A program made the translations under genes and the position numbers. A stretch of 64,000 bases of DNA. It comes from Gemmatimonadota bacterium. Lineage in GTDB: Bacteria > Gemmatimonadota > Gemmatimonadetes > Longimicrobiales > Gaopeijiaceae. Below the pieces are notes generated by a model. It did no database searches. It saw only the letters and a list, made by a program, of their open reading frames with translations, and was not told the origin of the DNA. The stretch covers positions 62,001 through 126,000 of the forward strand of contig SKKN01000003.1 in NCBI GenBank assembly GCA_007121455.1, read 5' to 3'. Below are positions 37,481 through 47,481 of this stretch, piece after piece (within the stretch, counting starts at the first letter, position 1; every line of letters begins with the position of its first letter).

Positions 37481-39445
37481 ATGACGGAAGAGGCATCGGA
37501 CAGAGGCCGCTCGAAGGGGGGCGAGAGGCACGACGCGGGAGAGAAGCGCGTGGAGAGGAAATCCCCCCACCGCCCTCCTCCCCCGGCTCTCCGTCCCCTC
37601 CGCCACCTCCTCTGGATCTTCCTCGCCGTCTTTCTGGCAATGTGGGTGTGGAGTGTCGTCGCGGAACGGGACCCGTGGGCCTCGATCAGCTATACGACCT
37701 TCCGGACGCACCTCGTCGAGAACCGGATCGAACGTGTCGAGGTGGAAGGTGATCGGATCCGGGGAGAGCTCGTGGAGCCCGTGCAGACGCGGGTCCTGGA
37801 CGAAGAGGATCCGGTCACCTACGAACGCTTCGTCACGCATGTCCCCGGGTTCGGGGACGAGGGGCTGCTCGAGCTGCTGGAAGCGCACGGGGTCGAAGTC
37901 GAGACCCGGCCCGAGTCGCTCTTCTCGTGGTGGATGATCCTCTTCTACCTCGTTCCCTTCCTCCTCCTGCTCCTCCTCTTCTTCCTCATCGTCCGCGGAG
38001 GCCAGGCCCAGGGTCAGCGGATGATGTCGATCGGCGAAAATCGTGCTCGTCCCTACGATCGCAGCAAGCAGCAGACGACGTTCGCGGACGTGGCCGGGCA
38101 GCGCGGGGCGAAACAGGAGCTCGAGGAGCTCGTTGCCTTCCTGAAGGAGCCGTCTCGGTTCGAGGAGCTGGGCGGAGAAATTCCGCGGGGCTTCCTCCTC
38201 GTGGGTCCACCCGGAACGGGCAAGACGCTCATGGCCCGAGCGGTGGCGGGTGAGGCGGGGGTCCCCTTCTTCCACATGTCCGGCTCCGACTTCATGGAGA
38301 TGCTCGTGGGCGTAGGCGCCGCCCGGGTGAGGAAGCTCTTCGAGGAGGCGAAGAAGGAGGCTCCGGGGATCGTCTTCATCGACGAGTTGGACTCAGTGGG
38401 CCGGAAGCGTGGGGCCGGATTGGGGGGCGGCCACGACGAGCGCGAGCAGACGCTGAATCAACTCCTCTCCGAGATGGATGGGTTCGAGCCGAACGAAGGG
38501 GTGGTCGTGATGGCGGCGACGAACCGTCCGGACATCCTCGATCCCGCCCTCCTCCGCCCCGGCCGGTTCGATCGACAGGTGACCATGGGGCTGCCCACCC
38601 GGGAGGACCGGGAGGCGATCCTCCGGATCCATGCGAAGCGGAAGCCCCTTGCCCCGGATGTCGACCTGGACAAGTTCGCTGGAGGAACCCCGGGCTTCAG
38701 CGGTGCCGATCTGCGGAATCTGCTGAACGAGGCTGCTCTCCTCGCCGCCCGCAAGGAGCGCACGGAGATCGGCTCGGCCGAGATCGAGGAAGCCCGGGAC
38801 AAGGTTCTGCTCGGCCTCGAACGAGAGGGGCTGGCGTTGACCGAGGATGAGCGGCAGCTTCTGGCGTACCATGAAGGCGGGCACGCCGTGCTCGCTGCGG
38901 TCTTGCCGCACGCCGATCCCCTCCACAAAGTGACGATCGTGCCGAGGGGGCGCGCGATGGGAGTCACACAGCAGCTTCCGGAGCGGGACCGGTACGTCTT
39001 CTCCCGGGACTTGCTGGAAGACCGCCTCGCAGTGCTGATGGGTGGGCGGGCCTCGGAAGAACTCGTGCTCGACACCATGACGAGCGGTGCAGAGGACGAC
39101 CTGCGCCAGGCGTCCAAGCTCGCTCGTCGGATGGTCCTCTCGTGGGGCATGAGCGAACGGTTCGGTCGCGTCGCGCCGGTGGGAGAGCAAGAGGAGGTCT
39201 TCCTGGGCCAGGACATCGCGCAGAAACGCGAGTACAGCGACTCGACCGCCCGGGAAGTCGACCAGGAGATCCGCAGGATCGTCGAGGCCGCGTACGAACG
39301 CGCCCGCTCGACACTCCAGCACCACCGGGCCGGGCTGGACCGAGTCGCGGAAGCGCTCCTCGAGGATGAGGAGATCAGTGGGGAGAGGGTCCGGCGGCTT
39401 CTGGGCCTCGAGCCCGAGGAAGCTCAGGCATCCCCGGCCGTATGA
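37481..39445 (+). CDS. ftsH: ATP-dependent zinc metalloprotease FtsH
   Basis: 654 residues. A membrane-anchored AAA+ protease that degrades misfolded and regulatory membrane or cytoplasmic proteins. Seen: TM1 (about 41-61), a short periplasmic domain, TM2 (about 145-170), Walker A GPPGTGKT, Walker B IVFIDELD, the second-region-of-homology arginines (RPGRFDRQV) and the zinc site HEGGH with the distal Asp downstream. ATG 37481 follows AGGGAGGAGG; an upstream ATG at 37460 is less well placed. The N-terminal tail is longer and more charged than in E. coli FtsH. Confidence 0.96.
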   Translation: MTEEASDRGRSKGGERHDAGEKRVERKSPHRPPPPALRPLRHLLWIFLAVFLAMWVWSVVAERDPWASISYTTFRTHLVENRIERVEVEGDRIRGELVEPVQTRVLDEEDPVTYERFVTHVPGFGDEGLLELLEAHGVEVETRPESLFSWWMILFYLVPFLLLLLLFFLIVRGGQAQGQRMMSIGENRARPYDRSKQQTTFADVAGQRGAKQELEELVAFLKEPSRFEELGGEIPRGFLLVGPPGTGKTLMARAVAGEAGVPFFHMSGSDFMEMLVGVGAARVRKLFEEAKKEAPGIVFIDELDSVGRKRGAGLGGGHDEREQTLNQLLSEMDGFEPNEGVVVMAATNRPDILDPALLRPGRFDRQVTMGLPTREDREAILRIHAKRKPLAPDVDLDKFAGGTPGFSGADLRNLLNEAALLAARKERTEIGSAEIEEARDKVLLGLEREGLALTEDERQLLAYHEGGHAVLAAVLPHADPLHKVTIVPRGRAMGVTQQLPERDRYVFSRDLLEDRLAVLMGGRASEELVLDTMTSGAEDDLRQASKLARRMVLSWGMSERFGRVAPVGEQEEVFLGQDIAQKREYSDSTAREVDQEIRRIVEAAYERARSTLQHHRAGLDRVAEALLEDEEISGERVRRLLGLEPEEAQASPAV

Positions 39446-39496
39446 CGGAAGCCGGAGTGTCCGGCTGCGTACGTTCCATGCCCTTCAGGAGATACG

Positions 39497-41074
39497 ATGA
39501 TCGATTCGATGTTCAGGCACGTTCGTGTGACGGCGCTGGGCGGGCTGATGCTCCTGCTCGCCGTGCTGCCGTTGCACGGTCAGGAGGATCTGCGCACGGG
39601 AGCGGAAGAATCCGGGTTCACCCGGTACACCTCGTACGCGGAGATGATGGAGTACCTGGAGGACGTCCGTGCGGCTTCGACGGATGTACGCATGGGCATT
39701 TACGGGACGACCTTCGAGGGCCGTGAGCTTCCGTACCTCGTCTTCAGCCGCCCGGGGGTGACCCGGGGGTGGGAGGCCGCTGCGCTGGGTCGGCCGGTCG
39801 TCGAGCTCCATGCGAACGTCCACGGGGGCGAGCGGACGCTCAGGGAGTCGCTCCTCATCCTCGTTCGGAAGCTCGCGACGGCGGGCACGCCGGAGAACGC
39901 CCTTCTCGATGACCTGGTCATCGTCGTGTCTCCCCAGATCAACCCGGACGGCTTCGAGGCGACCCCCTCGGCGACACGGGGGAACGCGTGGGGCATCGAC
40001 ATGAACCGGGACTATATGAAGCTCGAGCAGCCGGCCGTCACGAACTGGGTTCGGAACGTCTTCCAGGAGTGGAATCCGCACGTCTTCGTCGATGGCCATA
40101 ATGGAGGCCAGTTCCCCTACAACCTTCTCTACCAGTGCCCCGGCCACGCGGACCCGGACCAGGGGATCACCCAGCTCTGCGACGATGAGATCTTTCCCGG
40201 TGTGGATGCCCGGCTCGCCGCGGAGGGCTTCGAGTCGTTCTTCTGGTCGAGCGGGAACGAGGAGCGTTGGAGCGGCGGTCAGACGGACGCGCGCATCTCG
40301 CGGAACTATGCCGGGTTCGTGAACTCGATCGGGATCCTCTTCGAATCTCCGGGCTGGCAGGAGATGGAGGATGGCGTGGAAGCGGGGATCCTCGGGTACC
40401 TGTCGGTCGTGGAGTACGTGCGGGACAACCCGGAGCGGGTCATGGAGACCGTGAACCGGGCTCGACGGGAAGCGGTCCTGCTCGGCAGCGAGGCGCGTGG
40501 AGATGTAGTCGTCCAGATGGATGTGGAGCCGGAGGACGAGCTCGTCACCTACTTCATCGGAGAAGGTGAGGGAGAGGATCGCGAGCGGAGGGAGGTCCGG
40601 GACGCTCCGATCTACAAGAAGCCGGTGGCGACGCTCACCCGTCCTCGCCCCTACGCCTACGTGTTGCCCCGGGATGCAGTGGCGGCCGTCGATCTCCTCC
40701 AGCGGCACAACATCACCGTCGAAGTTCTCCGAAAGAGCACGACGCTCGAGGTGGATGCCTACACCCTCACGGGAGTGAGCTACGAGACGGCGTACAACCA
40801 CCAGGCCGCAACCAAGGTGGAGGTGGGGGAGGTGGTCACGATCGAGGAGAACTTCCCCGCAGGGACGTATGTCGTTCCCACGGGACAGATGATGGGACGG
40901 GTGGCATCACACCTTCTGGAGCCTGAGACCCGCGACAATCTCGTCTACTGGAACACCATGGATGCCTGGCTCCCTCTCGCGCAGCTCAACGACGATTCGG
41001 CGGAGGGGCCTGCGCTGGTTCCGATCTACAAACTCATGGCACCGACTTCGCTTCCGGCGCGGCTCGTGAAGTGA
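39497..41074 (+). CDS. Exported M14-family zinc carboxypeptidase
   Basis: 525 residues with a Sec signal peptide (to about LPLHGQ). Zinc site: His and Glu in HANVHGGE and His in VDGHNGG; substrate-binding SPQINPDGFE and DMNRDY are present. The C-terminal half is a beta-rich domain typical of this exported M14 group. It is shorter than the M14 lipoprotein upstream of ftsH. Its 3' end overlaps the convergent decarboxylase gene by 41 bases. Confidence 0.92.
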   Translation: MIDSMFRHVRVTALGGLMLLLAVLPLHGQEDLRTGAEESGFTRYTSYAEMMEYLEDVRAASTDVRMGIYGTTFEGRELPYLVFSRPGVTRGWEAAALGRPVVELHANVHGGERTLRESLLILVRKLATAGTPENALLDDLVIVVSPQINPDGFEATPSATRGNAWGIDMNRDYMKLEQPAVTNWVRNVFQEWNPHVFVDGHNGGQFPYNLLYQCPGHADPDQGITQLCDDEIFPGVDARLAAEGFESFFWSSGNEERWSGGQTDARISRNYAGFVNSIGILFESPGWQEMEDGVEAGILGYLSVVEYVRDNPERVMETVNRARREAVLLGSEARGDVVVQMDVEPEDELVTYFIGEGEGEDRERREVRDAPIYKKPVATLTRPRPYAYVLPRDAVAAVDLLQRHNITVEVLRKSTTLEVDAYTLTGVSYETAYNHQAATKVEVGEVVTIEENFPAGTYVVPTGQMMGRVASHLLEPETRDNLVYWNTMDAWLPLAQLNDDSAEGPALVPIYKLMAPTSLPARLVK

Positions 41075-42536
41075 GGGGGGTCTCCCCCAGGTCCTCGAGC
41101 GTCTGCCGAAGGAACGCCAGGTAGCGGTCAACCGTGTAGAGGTGGGTACGAAAGCAGAGGGCGGCGAGGCGCAGGACGAAGGTGCCGTTCAACGTCGTGG
41201 ACGAGATGAAGGTGTGCCCGTCCTCGAGAATCGCGCGGAGGAGTGCACGATTGAAGGCGTCCGCGTCGCCCTCTGCCGGCACCCAGCGGTAATGGACCAC
41301 CGAAAGGTCGGGCTCCGGCCCGACTTCGAAGCCCATCTCGAGGGCCCGTTCGCGGAAGTAGCGGGCGAGTAGAGCCTTTTCCTCGAGGGCCGCTCGAAAG
41401 GGGCGGGTCCCGAAGAGCATCAGGGGAAGCCACATGCGCGGGGCTCGCCAGTGCTTGGTGAGCTCGGGGGAGCGGTCGGCAGGAGAGGGCGCTCCTCCGT
41501 CTTCGCGGTGCGTGTCCTGGAGGTAATGGGCGTGCCGAGTGTGGGCCCCGCGAAGCGTCTCGTCGTCCCGCACGAGGACGGCTCCCAGGCCGTAGGGCAG
41601 GAAGAGTCCTTTGTGAGGGTCGAGGACGAGAGAGTCCGCCTGGGCCATTCCTCTCAGCTTCGGGCGGAACTCGGGGCAGAGGGCAAAGAAGCCCCCGTAC
41701 GCCGCGTCCACGTGGTACCAGAGTCCTTCCTCCCGGGCCACTTCTCCGATCTCGTCGAGCGGGTCCACCGCCCCCACGTCCGTCGTCCCTGCCGATGCGA
41801 TGACCATCCAGGGATTCCTCCTCCCCGCCCGACGATCCTCGGCCACGGCGGCGGCGAGCTCGGTTGGGCGCATCCGCCCTCCGTCATCCATCGGCACGTG
41901 CCGAACTTGGCACTCCCCGAGGCCCGCGATATGAAGCGCCTTTTCCAGACAGTGGTGCATCTGTTCCGTGCCGTAGACCACCGCCCGGGAATATTCCGCC
42001 GCTCGCAGCCCCCGCGCCTCCCGCGCCGTAACGACCGCGATGAGGTTCGCGACGCTTCCCCCCGAGGCGAGGTTGCCTCCTGATCCTTCGGGGAATCCGA
42101 CGACTTCCGCCATCCAGCGAATCAGGAGGTTCTCCATCTCCACGGCGCCCGGTCCTGCGTACGCGATGCCGGCGTAGTGGTTCGTGATCGCGGCGATGTA
42201 GTCGCCGAGGGAGGAGGGGTAGAGGCCCCCGCCCGGGATGTACGCGAGGTGCCCCGCCGAGGAAGGCTTGAGGCCCGGGGTGTCGACGCACCGGTCGAGG
42301 AGCGCCACGACGTGTTCCGGCGGAACCGGCTCCTCAGGGATCCGGACGTCCCGGAGATCTCGTGCCGCCGTCGTGTCGGACCGGTACGCGGGTGTCCGTC
42401 CAAGCTCATCGAGGAAACGCTCCGCGTACTCGACGATCGGTTCCCGAAGACGGGCGCGCGCGTGGGGGTCCGGCTCGAGCCTCCGGCTGAGGTGCTCGAG
42501 CTCCCGGAGCCGCTCGATCATCGAGAGGTCCGTCAC
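41034..42536 (-). CDS. PLP-dependent (aromatic) amino acid decarboxylase, group II
   Basis: 500 residues. Group II decarboxylases convert amino acids such as Tyr, Trp, DOPA or Glu to amines. Seen: substrate-loop HLAYIPGGG, NLASGGSVANL, WYHVDAAYGGFF and the PLP lysine in LVLDPHKGLFLPYGLG. The last looks closest to aromatic or cyclic amino acid decarboxylases. GTG 42536 overlaps the stop of the preceding protease gene (GTGA), which suggests coupled translation; ATG 42521 five codons later is an alternative. The exact substrate cannot be told from sequence. Confidence 0.9.
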   Translation of the reverse strand: MTDLSMIERLRELEHLSRRLEPDPHARARLREPIVEYAERFLDELGRTPAYRSDTTAARDLRDVRIPEEPVPPEHVVALLDRCVDTPGLKPSSAGHLAYIPGGGLYPSSLGDYIAAITNHYAGIAYAGPGAVEMENLLIRWMAEVVGFPEGSGGNLASGGSVANLIAVVTAREARGLRAAEYSRAVVYGTEQMHHCLEKALHIAGLGECQVRHVPMDDGGRMRPTELAAAVAEDRRAGRRNPWMVIASAGTTDVGAVDPLDEIGEVAREEGLWYHVDAAYGGFFALCPEFRPKLRGMAQADSLVLDPHKGLFLPYGLGAVLVRDDETLRGAHTRHAHYLQDTHREDGGAPSPADRSPELTKHWRAPRMWLPLMLFGTRPFRAALEEKALLARYFRERALEMGFEVGPEPDLSVVHYRWVPAEGDADAFNRALLRAILEDGHTFISSTTLNGTFVLRLAALCFRTHLYTVDRYLAFLRQTLEDLGETPLTSRAAPEAKSVP

Positions 42537-43990
42537 TTGAAGTTTCCGAAGTCCACCTCGGCCGTGGGATCGTCCGCCCAGTCCACCTCGACGCTTCCCG
42601 AGGACTCCCGCAGCACGTGCCCCTCGACCCAGTCCACCAGCTCGGCGACCCGTGCGAATGCCATCGGGGGCTGACAGGTGAAGGCGCCGAAGCTGCTGAT
42701 GCCCACCTGGATCCACAGGTCGCCTTCCTGCACCATCAAGGGGCCGCCGCTGTCCCCCCTGCAGATGCTCTCCAGGCCTCCGATCGCCCCGGCGCAGATC
42801 GTGCTTGCGACGATGTTCTCACTCAGCATCTGCTGGCATTCCCCGTTGGAGATGAGGTCCATCTCGACCTTTCGGAGTGTCGTGGAGATCGAGCCGGTCC
42901 GGGAAGTTCGGCCCCATCCGGTCGCCACTGCCGGGGTTCCCGGAAGGGAGTGGGCGGGGCGGGCCCGGGTCTGGAGCTCCGTCCGTGGGATCATGAACGA
43001 CTCCTCGAGCTCGACGAGCGCGATGTCGTTTCCGACGAAGGAGTGCGCCCCGTAGGCAGGAAACACGTGGATGCGGCGCACCCCGACCCGCTCTCCTCCG
43101 GAGGTGAGGCTCCGCGTCCCCACCACCACCTCGAGGTTGTCCGGATTCCTCCGCACGGCCTCCGTTTCCACGCAGTGCGCCGCAGTGAGGACCCAGGATG
43201 CCGCGATGAAGGTGCCGCCGCAGAAGAACCGGTCCTGATTCGGCCCGCCACCCGCCACCCGGAGCGCCACCATGAAGGGAAATTCGCCCTCCTCCGCCTC
43301 CGACCCCCCGATGATCCGGGCCGGAGGCGCCGGCGCGGCTCTCCCCGCGAACGTGTTCGTCCAGCCGATTCCGAGCTGCTGCGTCACGGTGTGAGGGCGC
43401 GTCGTGTCGACACCCTCGAACGTGTAGCTTCCGTCCTCGTCGGTGAACGTGAAGGTCTCCCCCGGGTCCAGGGTCCCATTTTCGTTCTCGTCGAGGAAGA
43501 CGATCGCGCCGGGCACCCCACGCTCGTCCCCGCGCGCTGCACCGTCGCCCTCGCGGTCGTGCCAGACCGTGCCCTGGATCGTGCCCTCTCCTTCCCCTGG
43601 CGCGGACGTGGCCGTGATCGCGGAGCCTGCTGCATGATCACGTGCTCCGGCGTCGTCTCGCACCTCGAGCGTGGGCCGGAAGTGCCCGGGGTCTTCGTAG
43701 GTATGGGTGACGGTCGCCCCCTCCCCCTCCTCTCCGTCGCCGAAGTTCCAGCGGTAGGCGACGATCTCCCCTGCGGGGGCCGACGACTGCGTCGCGTCGA
43801 AGCGGACTTCGAGCGGAGCGGAGCCGCGGTTCACATCCGTGGTGAAGCTCGCGGTCGGGGGCAGGTCGCTGCCTGGACCCGTTCCTGGCCCGGCAGGATC
43901 GCCCTCATCGCCGCAGCCCAGGAGGACGAGCGCCAGGGCGACCGATGCGATCAGCGGCAATGGCCGTATCGCTAGGAGATCTCGCGTCAT
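42533..43990 (-). CDS. S1-family serine protease lipoprotein with PKD and SdrD B-like domains
   Basis: 485 residues. Order: lipoprotein signal (lipobox LLGC), PKD-type immunoglobulin-like domain (PLEVRFDATQSS, YRWNFGDGEEG), an SdrD B-like domain with an acidic Ca-binding-type loop (DENENGTLDPGE), then a trypsin-fold protease beginning at the activation-like IIGGSEAEEGEFPFMV. The triad is complete: His in LTAAHC, Asp in NDIALVE, Ser in CRGDSGGP. The residue six before that Ser, which sets the S1 pocket, is Ser (SICRGDS), pointing to chymotrypsin-like rather than trypsin-like preference. ATG 43990 is chosen for its spaced GAGG; ATG 44026 is also in frame. Confidence 0.92.
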   Translation of the reverse strand: MTRDLLAIRPLPLIASVALALVLLGCGDEGDPAGPGTGPGSDLPPTASFTTDVNRGSAPLEVRFDATQSSAPAGEIVAYRWNFGDGEEGEGATVTHTYEDPGHFRPTLEVRDDAGARDHAAGSAITATSAPGEGEGTIQGTVWHDREGDGAARGDERGVPGAIVFLDENENGTLDPGETFTFTDEDGSYTFEGVDTTRPHTVTQQLGIGWTNTFAGRAAPAPPARIIGGSEAEEGEFPFMVALRVAGGGPNQDRFFCGGTFIAASWVLTAAHCVETEAVRRNPDNLEVVVGTRSLTSGGERVGVRRIHVFPAYGAHSFVGNDIALVELEESFMIPRTELQTRARPAHSLPGTPAVATGWGRTSRTGSISTTLRKVEMDLISNGECQQMLSENIVASTICAGAIGGLESICRGDSGGPLMVQEGDLWIQVGISSFGAFTCQPPMAFARVAELVDWVEGHVLRESSGSVEVDWADDPTAEVDFGNFK

Positions 43991-44042
43991 CACACGACCT
44001 CGTATGCATCTGCGGACGTCGGTCATTCGAGCGGAGCACCTC

Positions 44043-45707
44043 TCAGTCGAGGCGGCCGAAGCGGAGGTCGTAGACGCGAGCCTGACGGAGGCTCACCTCC
44101 GTCACCTCACCCTCATCATTCCGAATGAAGCGGACCAGGAGCCCGGTTCCCGCCATTCGGAAGGCGTCGGCGTACAGCGGCTCCAGCCGAATCTCGTCGG
44201 CTGGCCGCCGGTGGAAAAAGAGCTCCTTCCCCCGAGCCTCGACCTCGACGGTCATCTCCGCATCCTCCGAGTGATACCGACCTGCATAGTTGCTCAGTTC
44301 CTCCGCGGATGGGTCGAATTCCGCGAGCGCCAGGTACTCATCCCCCTCGAACGTACCCACGAGCGTGCGGATTCGTGTCGGCCCCCCATTCTGCGATGGC
44401 ACGAAACGGAATACCTGATCGGTCGTGCCGACCTGGAATTCCGTCGCGGAACGCGGGATGAGGTGGTTCCCACCGTCCATCACGAGTCGTCCCTCCTGGA
44501 CCGCGAGGCGCATCGGCTCTCCGGTGAATTCGTTCCTGTAGAGCCCTTCCGTTTCGCGGAGCACCTCCGGCGCCAGCTCGATTCCCGAGGGTGCTTCCGC
44601 CGTTACGGCAACATCGCCGAGGAAGAGGTCGACGACCGCACGTCCGGCCTGTCCCGGGTTCTGGGAGCTGATGTTGCACAGGAGCGCCACATGGAGGTCC
44701 TGCTCGGGATAGTGGCCGAGGAATGCGCGATATCCTCGCGTCGAGCCGGTGTGTGCGACCTCGGGCACTCCGCGATGCTGATCCACCTGAAGTCCGGCGG
44801 CGTAGGTGATCGTGCGACCGTCGTTCAGCACGGCCTGGGAGTGCATCGTTTCCGAGAAGGTGGGTCCTCCGAGGTCTCCGGAACGGATTGCGGCGCTCCA
44901 GGCGAGGAGGTCTTCGACCGTGGTGAGCAGGCCTCCGTTTCCATGAACGTTCTCATTGGGACGCGCGATGGAGAACCCTCCGCCGGAACGAGGCGCATAT
45001 GCGCTCGCTCTCCCGGGGACGATGCGCGTGTAGTCGTTTCGCCACTCCGTATTGTTCAAGGAAAGCGTCTCGAAGATCCGCTCCTGCGAGAAGTCGGCAA
45101 AACGACTTCCCCCGGCTCGTTCCACGATCATCGCGAGGAGATTGTATCCGGAGTTGCTGTAGGAATAGCGGTCTCCCGGAGGAAAGTTGAGGGCGCTTTG
45201 TCGCACGAGGATGTCGAGGACGTGGTCGTGGTCGTGCACCCTCGCCTCCCGTCCCCAGCCGGTGATCGCGGCCACGCTTCCCCAGTCTCTCAGGCCGCTC
45301 GTATGCGTCAGGAGGTGGCGGATCGTGATCGTGGGTCCGTAGTCGGGCAGCTCGGGAATGTGTGCTCGCACATCGTCATCGAGGGAGAGCACCCCATCTT
45401 CCGCGAGGAGCACGACGGCGGCAGCAGTGAACTGCTTCGAAACCGATCCGGCCTCGAAGATCGTCTCGGGTGTGTTCGGCACGCCGTGTTCGAGATCGGC
45501 CATCCCGTACGCCGACTCGAGCACGGTGGCTCCCCCCTCCTTCACCCCGACAGCGCACCCCGGCGTCTCCTCCGAATCCCATCGCTCGAAGATCTGGTCG
45601 ACCCGCTCCTGAACGGAGGGGGATGCCTGGGCGCGGAGGTCGCTCGTCGGGAAGGGGGCGAACGCTAAAGCGAGTACGATCGTGAGGACGGAGGAAGCTC
45701 GATTCAT
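44043..45707 (-). CDS. Exported serine hydrolase, class C beta-lactamase / CubicO family
   Basis: 554 residues with a signal peptide (to about DLRAQ). Catalytic residues are intact: SxxK in AGSVSKQFTA, YxN in YSYSNSGYN, and HTG in VAHTGSTRGY, so it should be an active esterase, peptidase or DD-peptidase-like enzyme. A C-terminal lipocalin-like domain (about 400-550) follows, as in many CubicO proteins. ATG 45707 (MNRASSVLTIV) follows AGGAG. It is first in a minus-strand run with the S1 protease and the decarboxylase, with 52 bases to the protease start. Confidence 0.93.
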   Translation of the reverse strand: MNRASSVLTIVLALAFAPFPTSDLRAQASPSVQERVDQIFERWDSEETPGCAVGVKEGGATVLESAYGMADLEHGVPNTPETIFEAGSVSKQFTAAAVVLLAEDGVLSLDDDVRAHIPELPDYGPTITIRHLLTHTSGLRDWGSVAAITGWGREARVHDHDHVLDILVRQSALNFPPGDRYSYSNSGYNLLAMIVERAGGSRFADFSQERIFETLSLNNTEWRNDYTRIVPGRASAYAPRSGGGFSIARPNENVHGNGGLLTTVEDLLAWSAAIRSGDLGGPTFSETMHSQAVLNDGRTITYAAGLQVDQHRGVPEVAHTGSTRGYRAFLGHYPEQDLHVALLCNISSQNPGQAGRAVVDLFLGDVAVTAEAPSGIELAPEVLRETEGLYRNEFTGEPMRLAVQEGRLVMDGGNHLIPRSATEFQVGTTDQVFRFVPSQNGGPTRIRTLVGTFEGDEYLALAEFDPSAEELSNYAGRYHSEDAEMTVEVEARGKELFFHRRPADEIRLEPLYADAFRMAGTGLLVRFIRNDEGEVTEVSLRQARVYDLRFGRLD

Positions 45708-45989
45708 CGGTGGGCTCCTGGGTCTCGTGGACGTCGTTCTGCGGACACCGGGAGTCCGGTGCCATGCGCTCGGTGGATCGTGTCGTGGGGGACGGCCCTG
45801 CGCCGCGAAAGGTAGAGTTCGGATCGGATAGGCGCCATTCGCGGGAAGGCATCCTGGTCGAAGCCGCTGCTTGAGTGCCATCGTGCCCATGCGATATGTT
45901 GCCATTCGACCGGCTTCGGCGCGCTGGAGCTTGCGCTCCGAGAGTACGGACGAAATGGAAGAGCTGCCCCACGGACCGGAGGACGGCGT

Positions 45990-47357
45990 GTGAACGATCG
46001 GGCCCCGCTCGGAGAGTCGGGAGAGAAGGAGGGGGGCATCGACCGGCGCACCTTTCTTCGCAGAGGAGGGATCGGCGCCGGAACCGTCGCGCTCTCCGGT
46101 TCCATCGCGGGAGCCCTGTCCGCATGCGCGGCGCCAGCTGCGCTCCGAGGAGGAGCGGGGACGGACGTCGTGGTGATCGGCGCCGGCGCGTTTGGGGGGT
46201 GGACTGCGCTCAATCTCGTCGAGATGGGTGCGAGCGTGACGCTCGTCGACCTCTACGGGCCGGGGAATTCCCGATCCACTTCCGGGGACGAGACCCGGGG
46301 GATCCGGACGGGCTATGCCGGTCGGGACCTCTGGACCTCCTGGGCCAGGAGGGCGATCGAGCGCTGGAGAGAGTTCGACGATGAATGGGCGCCGGTTCTC
46401 GGAGGAAGGATCTTCTTCAGCGCCGGAAATCTGGTGCTTCGTCCTTCCTGGGAAGGGGAGCTGGAGGAGACGCGGGAGACGTGGGACCGGGCGGGTGTTC
46501 GGTACGAATCCCTCGATCCCGGGGAGGTGGCCTACCGCTGGCCGCAGCTCCGCGCCGACGGTCTGGAGGCGGCGGTCTTCGAGCCGGATGCCGGGGTGGC
46601 CAGGTCACGGGCTGCGTGCCTGAGGGTCGCGGAGATCTTCCGAAGGAAAGGAGGGGAGATCAGGACGGGGCGAGCGACGCTCGGGAGCGGTTCGGGCGGC
46701 CGGCTCTTCGAGGTCGACCTCGAGCCCGGTTTCCCGCTCGGTGCCAACCTCTTCGTCTTCGCCCTGGGGCCGTGGTTTCCCACCGCCTTCCCGGAGTTGA
46801 TGGCCGAGCGGATGAGGATTCCGATGGGGCACGTCTTCTACTGGGGCACACCTCCCGGAGACGATCGATTCTCACATCCTCGTCTGCCGAGCTGGAGCAT
46901 TCCGGGCGTTACCGGTTGGCCGACGTACCCGCCCGACCACAGGGGATTTCGCGTCCGGACCGGCGGCAGGCCCGGCGACGACCCCGACACGTCGGATCGA
47001 TGGATCCCGGAGGAGTTCCTGGAGCGTCCGCGGGAGGTCCTGGCGGAGCGATTCCCGGACCTCCTCTCCCAACCGGTTCTGGAGACACGGGCGTGTCACT
47101 ACGAGTCGAGCGTGACCCGCGACTGGTTCATCGATCGGCACCCCCAGTGGGAGAACGTCTGGCTCGCCGGCGGCGGCAGCGCCGAGGGCTTCAAGTTCGG
47201 ACCGGTTCTGGGAGAATTCATCGCGAGCCGGGTCCTGGGCGGCGGCCTTCACCCGGAGTTGGAGGAGGAGTTTCGGCTCGGGTCGGAGGAGTTGGGACGA
47301 ACGGATGGAGGGAGCGGTTCCCTTCGGGAAGATATCGAGGAGGGCGTGGTACGCTGA
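45990..47357 (+). CDS. Tat-exported FAD-dependent oxidoreductase (sarcosine oxidase / DadA type)
   Basis: 455 residues. The N-terminus carries a twin-arginine signal (DRRTFLRRGGIGAG), so the protein is exported folded with its cofactor. FAD binding: VVVIGAGAFGGWTAL. The C-terminal ACHYESSVTRDWFIDRHP and AEGFKFGP match the region of monomeric sarcosine oxidase in which the Cys of a Cys-x-Tyr motif attaches FAD covalently; that Cys is present. The substrate is probably an amino acid or N-methyl amine. GTG 45990 follows GGAGGA. A 282-base divergent region separates it from the serine hydrolase; I see no clear promoter there. Confidence 0.88.
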   Translation: MNDRAPLGESGEKEGGIDRRTFLRRGGIGAGTVALSGSIAGALSACAAPAALRGGAGTDVVVIGAGAFGGWTALNLVEMGASVTLVDLYGPGNSRSTSGDETRGIRTGYAGRDLWTSWARRAIERWREFDDEWAPVLGGRIFFSAGNLVLRPSWEGELEETRETWDRAGVRYESLDPGEVAYRWPQLRADGLEAAVFEPDAGVARSRAACLRVAEIFRRKGGEIRTGRATLGSGSGGRLFEVDLEPGFPLGANLFVFALGPWFPTAFPELMAERMRIPMGHVFYWGTPPGDDRFSHPRLPSWSIPGVTGWPTYPPDHRGFRVRTGGRPGDDPDTSDRWIPEEFLERPREVLAERFPDLLSQPVLETRACHYESSVTRDWFIDRHPQWENVWLAGGGSAEGFKFGPVLGEFIASRVLGGGLHPELEEEFRLGSEELGRTDGGSGSLREDIEEGVVR

Positions 47358-47406
47358 CCGGCGGCATTTCCTTGCACGTCGGCAGTGGCCTTCTCTCGAG
47401 AAAACC

Positions 47407-47443
47407 TTGTGCAATCGGCCATGATTGGTTCATAGTTATGAAC
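47407..47443 (+). promoter_or_regulatory. Candidate promoter overlapped by a palindromic operator
   Basis: The perfect inverted repeat GTTCATA-GT-TATGAAC (47428-47443) lies 38 bases before the DUF1592 start in an AT-rich pocket of otherwise GC-rich DNA. A weak promoter (TTGTGC at 47407-47412, 18-base gap, CATAGT at 47431-47436) runs into it, so a dimeric repressor bound here would block transcription. Confidence 0.45.
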
Positions 47444-47481
47444 TTGCCAGAACCATCGTGTCGACCCACGGGAGGCCGGGA

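Noticed and set aside
41034-41074. 41-base overlap of the M14 and decarboxylase genes as a sign of a wrong gene end
   Set aside because: Both frames keep family-like sequence close to the overlap and each ends at its first stop. Convergent overlaps of this size occur in compact genomes.
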